A DNA stretch of 10,594 nt from Cephalothrix spiralis (lineage: Eukaryota > Nemertea > Palaeonemertea > Archinemertea > Cephalotrichidae). Position numbers and translations under genes: made by a program. The stretch lies in assembly GCA_032353305.1 (NCBI GenBank), contig JAUCNG010399477.1, forward strand, positions 1-10,594, read 5' to 3'. Within the stretch, counting starts at the first letter, position 1. Every line of letters begins with the position of its first letter. A model generated the notes under the pieces. It was not told the DNA's origin. It saw only the letters and a program-made list of their open reading frames with translations, and did no database searches. Positions 1 to 10,200 of the stretch are shown piece by piece.

Positions 1-448
1 TTCAGCACATTTCTCCTTGCTCCCGAACACTTTTTACCCCTTTCTCCCGACTCCCGAAAACCCCTTACTGGGTCTCACTAATTCCTGTAAACCAAACCAA
101 TATATATTTTTGGTTTCGATTTCAGTTTATCGGCTGTGTACGTACTGGCCTTACTTTGGTGTAGATCTTAATATAGTTTGGAGTTTTAATTGATAATTAG
201 ATATATTTTATTTCAACGATTTAAAAATCCATATAAATGATTAATTAGTTTATGTAACTGCATACATGATTTAATTTGGTATTATACCATAGATTCAAGT
301 TATGAGCCTTGTTCATGTTCATATCCCAACTTATATAATCATGGCGGTCATATTGGGAGAAAAAGGTTAGACGGCCAGAAAATAAAAAATTGAAATGAAT
401 TTTTCCATGATAATAAACCGATGGGCGAAGACGCACACAGTTTGGGGG

Positions 449-471
449 TCCAGGAGGCGAAGCCCCCTGGA
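449..471. repeat. GC-rich hairpin repeat word with GAA loop
   Basis: The arms at 450-458 and 462-470 pair at eight of nine positions (CCAGGAGGC against GCCCCCTGG, one A.C mismatch) around a GAA loop. A further T-A pair closes the base. The whole word, with gggggt before it and aagctaagcg after it, stands out from the AT-rich surroundings. From memory, very similar 'gggggtccaggaggcgaagccccc' words are dispersed in several marine invertebrate genomes. It is probably the terminus of an unclassified repeat. No second copy occurs in this window. Confidence 0.5.
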
Positions 472-740
472 AGCTAAGCGATTTTAGGAGTTTCTATTGC
501 CAGAAATGTCGTGTACCCTAGCTATGTCGATGAAAATATTTATTTTAGAAGAAAAATGACAATATGTTCAAATTTTACAATTATACATGTAGTAAAAATA
601 AAAATTTAGCGAAAATTGAGAAACGATTCGAGAGAATTTGAAAATTAAGGATCAGAAACACTTTGAACAACCGACATTGATCCCCGACATCAGTTTAGAT
701 TTCATATGATAGTTTTAAAGTGATTAAACCTATTATTGTG

Positions 741-769
741 ATATCGAGCCGAGCGAAGCAAGGCGATAT
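741..769. repeat. Inverted-repeat word (ATATCG...CGATAT)
   Basis: ATATCG at 741-746 and CGATAT at 764-769 are exact reverse complements. They flank a GC-rich core containing gagcgaagc. The composition and the 'gcgaagc' word recall the hairpin at 449-471, so both may be parts of the same decayed repeat. A functional role cannot be shown. Confidence 0.4.
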
Positions 770-1192
770 TTAAATAAAAATTAAAGCTTGGTTAAAATGC
801 AATTTCTACTATGTTAATGATATTATTTTAATGAGCACCGGGGGATTGATACCAGACAAAAATTAATAACAAATCCAGTTTCGCTCATTTAGGTGATAAA
901 GACATAATACAGGGAAACGATTCTATGTCACTATGAGACATTTATGTCACACTGTTATCATGGAAAAAATTCATTTCAATTTATATTTTCTGATCATCTC
1001 CCCGTTTTCTCCCGAAATGTCCGCCGGATATACTATAGACCCATTTGGGAAGATGACATAATATATACTTTTTTTTATTATAGGGGAACTAGGCCAACTG
1101 AACATTACTGATTACATTAAAAATTAAATAAAAGTCCATTTTAATGATATTCTTGCTGTAAAACTTTTTTCTAATTAAATCTTTTTTTGCAG

Positions 1193-1263
1193 GTTTTAGC
1201 TTCGATGATGTATGCAAACCAGGCAACACCCTCTTATGGGATCTCGTTCAAGAAACTGTTGTT
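1193..1263 (+). CDS. USP34: USP34 exon 1 of window (residues 1-23)
   Basis: The exon follows the acceptor tttttttgcag and ends at the donor gtaagt. Its first two bases (gt) complete a codon begun in an exon outside the window, so the upstream intron is phase 1. The exon ends phase 0. It reads FSFDDVCKPGNTLLWDLVQE and then TVV. NTLLWDLVQ is the recognisable USP34-type block. An overlapping open frame starting at 1212 is a shadow in another frame that runs on into the intron. Confidence 0.82.
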
Positions 1264-4200
1264 GTAAGTATCTTATTCAATCGCCTTCGAGGCTTCGGAT
1301 GAACTACAAACCCGCTAGCTCAAGATTTAGTCATCCAAAATGTAGGGATAATGGTCTAAACTGTAACCGCGCTAGAAAAATACCAGTTCTTTTTTGCCTT
1401 AGCTTTCTCCCGCCATCCAGTTTGGAGCACATGGCTGTGCAATTCGTTACATACAGTTTTTAAATATAAACTGAACCTTTCTATACAAGTTCCTGAAAAT
1501 TAACTGTCGTGTTAATTGACTCACACCATTGCAAACGTTGCAAAAATGGAACAATGTCTTATGATATTAGACTTGACTATTCTTGGTTCAGCATTTACAG
1601 CAGACAATGGGTACGTGATGATTGTGATTAACTTTTTTCAGAGGAGACGTTTTTAAATACCCTTCTTTGACTGACGTGACAGGAGTTTTCAAACTGCGAT
1701 TGCTTTATTTCGCAATCTTCCGATGTTTTTACCACTTATTTCGGACAACTAATGACTTATTTTCATTTTATTTTCTTGTTCTTTTCAGCATCATCTACCT
1801 GATGGGATGGATGTTGAGGCAGAAAAAGCGCTGTGTTCATTAGTATGCTTTGCTACCGACCGTAGAATAAGGATGAAATTCATAGAAGCATGTATAGAAA
1901 ATTTAGCTAATAATAAGTAAGTTCCTTTCATTTGAAAGTTTGTTCCTCATGTTGGGCCTGGTGTTAGTCCATTGACCCTTGGCTCAATATACCTCCTTGT
2001 CTGAAACAAGACTACGATCTATAGTAGTCCTTAATAGTAGGTAGAGCGTATTTGTATTGTTCCCTGCTTTTTATGCCTATTTGCCAAAGGCTCTTTTAGA
2101 CTAGAGGACCTAGAAGTCCCAACACCAAGGTTAGGATAGTTCTGCCCCCAAGAAGTAAAGAGACTTAACTCCATTTTATGAAATTGTGCAGGAGAGCCGT
2201 TTATTGATTTGGATTTGTATTGAATGTATTAGGAAAGTGACATATAAAGAGTCAAAAAACAATACTTGGAAATAAAATCAAACTCTGAAACTTAAGGATA
2301 TGATAAAACATAGTATAATCAATGATATTATGCAATAAAAAGTTTTCCCGCCAAAATGGAGTTAAGTCTCTTTACTTGCGGGTACATAAATGTAATAGTT
2401 AATATGAAACGCCTCCCTCCAGGAACGTTTAATCCGTTTAATTCGGTACTCTGATTTAGTAGTTTTCTTTTGTTATAACATTTTTTGTAACTTTATTCAA
2501 ATTCAATATATTAACAAAATATATTAACAATCATACGTTTTTTACTAATATGAAAAAAGTGAAAAACAACAAAAAAGAAATAGAAGTATAAAGATTATTT
2601 GAAGAAAAATACTTTTTCTATACTCGCTTCTCTCGACAATTTGGACCCTATGCTCCATGCTATCAAAACACAACAATAAGTGATTTAAGTAGCAGTTGAC
2701 CCCTATCCTTGTGTGTATTTCAGGTCTGTCATCGTTTGTTTGAGATTACTGCCAAAATTATTTGGATCATTTCAACATTATAGAGGGAGAACAGATACAA
2801 ATACAGTATTAATGTAAGTATAGCTTCTGAATTCGCGTAATTATTTTGATTGAAAATTATTTTGATTCAAACATCAATTGCATGTTTTCTGTGTTAACTG
2901 ACTGTGAACACTGAACAACACCGAGAAAAATTACATTTCGATTTTAAATATTGACCTAAAGTAGAATTTAGTAAAAACCAAATATTTTTCAATTTTATAC
3001 TAGTAGAATAACTATGACCCGTTTTGATATGGTTTAAAGAACTTTTTATTGAAAAAAATGTCAGAGGGGTCGAATATGTCAAAAATGTTAGCCCCATATC
3101 TAACTTAGAGCTGTGTTTCAATGGAATCGAAATTATAATGTTTAACAAATTTTTTCATCTTCAGGTGGGCAGAAGGAGAATTAAAAATGATGAATCATTT
3201 TTTCAATAACCTAGTCCATTTTATGAATTCAGTGCGGAATGGGACCCGATCAAACCTGTAAGTGTTTAAGCCTATATGTAAATAGTTTTTAAAGTACATG
3301 TACATGTATCGTCGTATGCAATTAAGCATGCTATGCCATCGATTATACCATGAGATGTTTGAGTTTTTATATGATTTTCTAAAAATTTGAATTTCGAGTG
3401 GAAACAAAAAAACTAAATAAGTAGAACAAAACCTTTTTGTATTTTAATATTTTAATCCATTCATCAATATTATTATTTGATATATAGTGAACAAAAATGT
3501 TGATACGATTGTAGATTTTGTATCTGTCGAACTATGATCATGCCAAATTTCATTTTGATATTACATCTTATCTAATATACTTAAGAATATATTTAGAATT
3601 CCGAACCTTCGTTCTACATTTCGGTCAGGAGGCCTGTAGACTGGTTACCTGACCGTTCGTCTTCTTAAGCAGACTACATCTTATCATATTTTCTACCAAA
3701 TTTGCTTGTCCCTTTTTTTCTTCAATTTGAATATATCCCAAAAATGACAGTTGTGATGTTCTTAGTCAGTTTTTAGAGTTGTATTGCGGAGCATACAGCT
3801 CGAGCTGTGTCTATTTCGAGAAGTCTATCTGACGCCCATCCTATTTACGTAAAGTGAAGTGAGGGAAATAATAAACGTCTAGTATCGTATTTCGGTCTTT
3901 GTCCCGTCCCATATATTTTAGTCACCACCCAACATTTGTTAAATAATTTATTTACTAAAAATATATTGCATGCTTAAACTTATAATTTTTTATTGCAGAT
4001 ATTCCTTTAAAGAAGAGGTGCAAGTTCGACTTCAGTTTTTGACTTGCGTTTACTCAACTATGGGCTCACCGGACTCTTTTAGTAAGTATCACAATAAAAT
4101 AAAAAAAATAAATACAGTAAATTGATATTTGAAATACAGTAAACCCTCTAAAACATTTGGGCACTGTCGGGACCAGCAATTTTGCCAAATATAAGGAAGT

Positions 4201-7200
4201 GCTTAATATACAGAAAATCAACGATAATACATGTATAAGAAATTCTTATTAAGAATATATTGCTTGAGAGAGAAAGCTGGTGACACAAGACTAATATAGG
4301 CTGATGATAAATTTCTGTTTCAATTTATAGTAAGATTGATGAAATCATCGAAGTTAATAATTGTATCTGATACTGTCTGATGTCATGACAACTGCCGACT
4401 AACATTTTAGAAAATAATGAATGGAATTGTCTACCTAATAAAGTTATTAATAGTGAGAAAATTAATAAATTGTAGGTACAGGACAATGACATGATAATAT
4501 ATCATTATTTGTGTTTATAGAAGGCGCGCATAAATAACAATTTTTTCCCACTTGTTCATGTAAAACACATTTCCAATCCCTAAATGCGAACGCAATTGCG
4601 TAAAATTGCTAAATGGCAATTCCTCAAACTGCCTTAAAACAGCGACTATGACCCTTAATTCTTTTAGAATATGGGAGTGGGCTCAAAAGTCGTGGAAAAT
4701 TAATTTTTGGTTTGCGTAAACTATCGCAGTTACACATTCTCTAAATTTTAATATCGTCATTTCAGATATGACCCTAGATCAGGTTGACAATTTATGGAAT
4801 TGCCTTGTAAAGCACAAAGACAGTTCAGATAGTTGTTTAAGTTGGTTTCTAACACAAGCCAAAAACAAAGACCATCATGCTATTAATTTGGAAGGCTTCA
4901 AGCATCTTTTTCTATATAAGGTAAGTTGCTACTATTTTGGATAAAAAGTTGTGCTCCTTTAAATTAAATTAAATCAGGGGTAAATATATACTGCCATAAT
5001 TTGTGAAAAAGTTTTCAGGGATAATTAGGTAAAAACAAAGAAGAAATTGAGACCTTTTAATCACGCACTTTTGCCGTGTTCTAATATAAAAAAATACCGA
5101 CCTTTGTCATAATTATTTGTTGGGGCCCAATAATTTTGTCGGTATATGCATATAAAATCATACTAATTCTCATAAAATTTGAATAAAAGGGTGTAAAAAT
5201 AGAAAAAGTGTCAAAAGTGTTTTTCGCACGGCTCGAGACTTAATCGTAATAGCTATAAGGATTGTTATCAGGTTTAATATTGAGTAATTAAACGGTGCAG
5301 TATTTGGCGCACGTGGAGGTTTTAAGCTTATACGAAAAATGAATTTAATATTAAATGGAACAAAAAATATAATCATGCAGTCACAGATATACATTACGTA
5401 AGATATAAAATATGCTCGTTGGTAAAAACCATACACTCCAGTCTCTCTGAAGACGTAGGCCTCGGATAATACGTTACATAAGAAAGAACGTCATTTATTC
5501 TGTAGATTTGTGATTCAAATTTGAAGAAAAAAATTATAATTTAATTTTTGCGCCATCTAATTCGCAATGTAACGATTTAAAAATTTAAGTTGCTACCTTG
5601 TAGCAGCCATATGTTTGTTTTATGTTTAGTATCAGTACTGGAGAGTTGAAACCCAGCAAACCCGGTCACCGAGCACTTTCGCTGGCATCTTCAATACTCC
5701 TGTCATCATGTCCTATTTTATATATCCCGGTCCCATGCGGGTTTATCCCGAATTAAGGGAGGTGGGCTTCCCTTACGGAAAAACATTCCACTCAATGTAT
5801 TTAACCTGACCGAGCCACCAAGGAAGTAATATGAGCTGAAGAACATTCACAGTGGCATGGCTCCGGACTTAAACCCGGCACCGCAGGATAACAAGGCGGA
5901 TGTCTTAGTGTCCTAGGCCTGACCTCTGTACTAACGCGGTTTATAATTATTTTCTGTATTTTGCTTATTTCAGATGCCCCAGCTTGATTTTGAGAACCTT
6001 AGCATGATTGGATTGAATCTTTTACAACAACTTTGCCAGCTTGCTCGGGTGGCAAATAGCTCATTTGCTGAGCCACTCACTGAAGACCAGGTAAACAATT
6101 TGTTTTCTATATCATATTTTGTCGATGTTGGGTTTTTTCTGTTTTGCGCACAATATTATGGCTTGCGCATATTGGCTATTTGGAAACTTAGCGCTTACGA
6201 AATTTTAAATAATATGTCCTATGATCGAGGCCCGCTATCGTCAGCGCGTCTGCTTACGCTTCTAGTGTAAAACGAATTATCGAACGAAATAAAAAAATAT
6301 TTGGAATGCTATTGTACGTGTTCTATATTATCCTCCTTATCTAAATGATAAGGCAGTTTAAAAGGTAAATATTTGACATCGAAAGTTGTCACATTCCTAT
6401 ATTCCTATGATCTCCTGATTTTATTCAAACGTGTGAAACAATAACGAAATGATGATCATCATTATTCGTATGTGAAAATTTCCATTATTTTCGGCAAAAT
6501 ATGACATATTTGCGATCTTTTATGATCTTTTATAGGTTTGTCAAAGTTTATTTCCTAATCTAAAATTTTATATTATTCTAATGTGCTTGTTGATAAAGAA
6601 TTGACAGCTAAAAAAATATTAGAGGCCAACAAACATAATTATCTTAGAATGATCATCGTTTGTAGAGAATGAGCAACAAAAAATCAATTGTTTATTGTAT
6701 GAGATCATTCATGTTTTAAAGCTGAAACAATACGATTCTGTTATATAAAAAATTATTCCCGAGATACAAATGTATATAAGTCCAAATATTACATCATTCT
6801 TATGTGTTTTTATGCAGGGGTAGGGAATCAAAAAGATCCCACCATTTTTAATTCTAAATTGACTTGACTAACTACAGAAGGATCACGTATTTTTCATAAA
6901 TGCTTAGTCCCCATGTCTTTCCCTTATTATGCTGATAATTTGTTCAACGCTTTCAAATCCCAGGGTCCTATACCTAATTTCGATTATTGACGTAGAGCTG
7001 ATTACTCCGGCGCTCTTTCGCCGCTGTTCTGTTGCCAAAACTGCTTGAAATCGAAACCGATCGGTCAAAATTTTTGAATACCATAGTGATCCTTAATTTT
7101 TTCTTCTTCAGATAAGTGGTATGGATATGCTTTGGGGTATAGCTCTCCGTGCTAATAGTTCAGATGTCAGCATTTCAGCTATTCAGTATTTAAATAATTA

Positions 7201-10200
7201 CTATATCAATTGTAAGTAGATGCATGTTCATTTAAAATTCCAATATCAAAATGTACATTTTGTATTCTTTTCATGTCAAATGGGTTTACCAATTTATAAT
7301 TGCTATTTCATTTATATCTCCTGTAAATTCTAGAAAAATGACAAAATTTATAATATTTACATAAAAGGATTTTTTTATGTATTAAAGTAAAATAGTTAGG
7401 AAAAAAGAGAGCAAACAAATTTGGTTCTCTATTTCGCAACGAAAGTCTAGCTTTTGACTTATGTGACCAAATAATTATAATTTTACTGGAAAAACAGTAA
7501 TCAATTTCTGAACGAGGCAATTCCCTACTTAAAATACTTCCACCTGAACCATTTTAAAAAGAATAAAATATTTAAAGAGGACTAGTTCACCTTGGTTTTC
7601 AATTTCGAAGTTAATGACCAAGAGTGCAATTCGAAATTTTCTGCAATAATCCGAAAAATAATCCGGTTTGATTTATCCAGTAGTTTAGCTACTCAATATA
7701 GACAATTTAGAATAAAAATATTTTTCTGCATTATAAGGCACTACGTATGTATGACTTAATTAATAAGACGATCAGCTCAAGTATAACTTGGTGGGCACTT
7801 AAATCTCTTAAAATCAGACAAAAGGGATTTGAACGTTGTCTAGTATAAAAATTTATTTGTGGAATAATTAATTAACAATATACATGCTTTAAACATTTGT
7901 AAAAAAAACACCAGAATTATTTCTAATTCTAAAAAAGTCATGAAATATCCCTTAATGTACTTTCATTAAAACTTAGAAATAAACACGACCTAGCTAATAC
8001 CAGGTTGTGAACTGTGAAGTATTTTGTCAATGCTAATGGTTTTATATTATTTTTTTTCAGTTGGAGGTGGTAATCTCGGAAAAGAGGAGGAATTTATTCA
8101 AAAATGCATGGAAAATCTGGTAACTATTTATTATCAAACTTAGATTATCAAAGTTTTATTCACTGCTGAACTAAGTGGGTCAAAATTGGTCGGTAGCATG
8201 GATAATAGGGTTGTGGATATTATTATCTTAGGATCTAGAGGCATGCGTATAGTCAAAAGTAAGAGTAAGAATATCAAACCAAAATCGTCGAGGGATAATG
8301 CGATTATGTTTAGGCTTCAATTTGACTCACATTTTTGTATCATGTTCTTTGAAGTTTTATTAAAAATTATTTCAATTTATTTTCAGTCTCCTGATTCTAG
8401 TCTTCTAGTTATTCAAAGATGTCTCATACTTTTAACAAACCATTTAGAATGTTTTCGTCGGCGATATGCTTTTCATTTGAGGAATTTATTAGTGGACGGT
8501 GAAGGAATTATTAGTCACCAAAAGCTACTTCAAGATCGACAAAGTTCAACTATTCATGTTACTGTGCAACCTGCAGGATTGGCCGAAAAGGTATTTGAGG
8601 GTGTCCATTTCGGAAATAGTTCAAGTTTTTCTTTTTTTTAAATGTAGAACAATTTACATCTAGGAGATCCAAAATTTAAATAAATAAGTTCTTAATTTTT
8701 TACGTCCTATTATTGTGTGCGGCGTTGGTATAGTAGTTCGGAGGTCAGCATTGTAATCCCGAGATCCCAGGTTCGAATCCCGTGCGTTCCTTCACTACGT
8801 ACCATCGTGAAGAACCTTGGGCAAGTTCCTCAGCTCACATTACTTCCTGGATGGCTAGGTTAAATCTGCAAGGGAACCCTTCAGAGTTAACCTGCATACT
8901 TCACTTCACTTATATGACGGGCGTCAGATGGACTTCTCGAAATAGACACAAACGGTCCGCTTGCTCTAGCATTTACTCGTATGCCCGCATTTAATCTATT
9001 TCCTATATACCTATTAGTGTTGGGTTTACCCAGAAGGGAGGGACAGCGCCACACTTCAATTATTTAACCTTACCGAGGCATGTGTACGCTAAGACCCTTG
9101 CCCAAGGTTCTTCACGATGTAAAGTGTTGTCAACCCCGGTTCTCGATCCCGGTACTATACCTCTAGCATCCAAGACAAGAGCAAAACCGCCTTTGCCATC
9201 GCGGCGCACACAGGTCTAGTATATAGAAAACAGGACCTAATGACGGCGTCCTAGACTGAAAAGTAAAGATACCTGCGAAAGCGCGCGGTGCCCGGACTTA
9301 CTGATATATTTTTATGAAATATTTTCTCTCACTCCAAGATTTTATTCGAATGAACATTGTCTAACCTTCCTAACAAAACATTAAGTCTTCTCGTGATGTA
9401 ATAAAGCTTGTTCCCTTTTTATTGGGATTGACTGTATATTGGTTTGTCTCAAAAACTTTATTTCGTTTATATTTAGTTTGTTGTACACGAATTTCTTTTT
9501 TAAGCAACTTACCCTAGAGATGCTCTCAAGTGACTTGGTAGCTGAATTACGTGCTGAAGTATCTCGTTGGTGGGAATCGTTGCAGCATCAGCAAAAGGCT
9601 GAACAGCTTGCTGCTGCTGAAGCTGCACATAATAATGGATCTGGTGTCACAACCCCAATTCTTGGTGCTATGTTAGGAGATGGTCCTATCAGAATGATAA
9701 CCCTTGGGCAGGAGCTGACAGTTGACATGGACGAAAAAACATTATCAGATATGCAATTTAAGGACAAACAGGTTCGTAGAAGTATAATGTATCCTAATAG
9801 AATGCGCGGGATTGTGAACATTTCTCTTTATACAGCTTGCTGGAGTGTTATCGATGTTAACTCCCTTTATTAGTATAAAGTCAAAGACCTGTCCGAAGGG
9901 CTCTGATGACGAAATTGAACCTGTATATTTTTATGGTGTGTTTTGACCATGGGCCATATGTATATAATTACAAGCAAAAAATACATACGCTATCGTTAAT
10001 TCTAGAGTCCGACATCGTAACTGTCACCGTTGACCGACGCGTGACAATTTTGCATGAGTGACGCGCGAATAGAAGCTATTAGTATTATATGGTTGAATAG
10101 CGGAAAAGACCAGCCTACCCTCAACAGTGCCATCTTAACTCCCTAGACACTAGATGTCCTAGATCACCCTCTTGACCAATTTCTGTATGGAGGCACCACT

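Larger units (their letters stand above)
1..1192 (+). other. 3' part of upstream intron (phase 1)
   Basis: I found no exon here: all frames are stop-rich and nothing resembles USP34. The left edge (1-80) is pyrimidine-rich with repeated tcccga words, which recur once near 1011. Two hairpin-forming GC-rich words lie at 449-471 and 741-769 and are listed separately. The rest is AT-rich, anonymous sequence. The acceptor is preceded by a T-rich tract (1166-1188). Confidence 0.8.
4921..5973 (+). other. Intron 6 (phase 0), carries a hairpin and a SINE next to the acceptor
   Basis: The donor is gtaagt and the acceptor is ttttgcttatttcag. The right third is a decayed SINE in antisense orientation. 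A palindromic hairpin lies at 5094-5145. The reverse-strand open frame at 5170-5436 lacks any recognisable feature and is treated as chance. Confidence 0.85.
8591..9504 (+). other. Intron 10 (phase 0), SINE-filled
   Basis: The donor is gtattt and the acceptor is ttcttttttaag. About two thirds of the intron is SINE-derived: a sense copy (8715-8995), an antisense copy (8996-9211) and a sense-oriented tail piece (9213-9305). The open frame at 8782-8994 lies inside the SINE and is not a gene. The intron splits the UBL domain between its first hairpin and its helix. Confidence 0.85.

Noticed and set aside
1-80. Repeated tcccga words at the left edge as a promoter or satellite
   Set aside because: The spacing is irregular, there are only three or four words, and the location is deep inside the gene.
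3622-3655. Hairpin with 8-nt arms CGGTCAGG / CCTGACCG as a regulatory RNA
   Set aside because: The arms are exact but short, the loop is 18 nt, and nothing suggests processing or a microRNA precursor of usual length.
5170-5436. Reverse-strand 88-residue frame as a membrane protein gene
   Set aside because: It is hydrophobic because of AT-rich sequence. It lies in an intron and has no homology I recognise and no splice or promoter support.
5974-6270. 98-residue open frame starting with ATG as a gene start
   Set aside because: The ATG follows an acceptor site, and MPQL is internal in the USP34 family. The C-terminal 59 residues are intron read-through.
6882-7093. Possible short inverted-repeat element (aaggatcac / gtgatcctt)
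   Set aside because: Only nine bases match exactly, the continuation is poor, and no target-site duplication is visible.
8186-8641. 151-residue open frame as an independent gene
   Set aside because: Only residues from 8387 onward match USP34. The upstream part is intron 9 that happens to be open, and exon 9 joins directly to 8387 in phase.
8715-8790. Functional tRNA gene
   Set aside because: The A and B boxes are good, but I see no acceptor-stem pairing or clean anticodon stem, and the sequence continues into a repeat body found elsewhere in the window.
9439-9873. 144-residue open frame as a complete gene
   Set aside because: It spans intron sequence before 9505 and after 9771. The conserved part is exon 11, and LIFVSVGA continues in phase at 10485.
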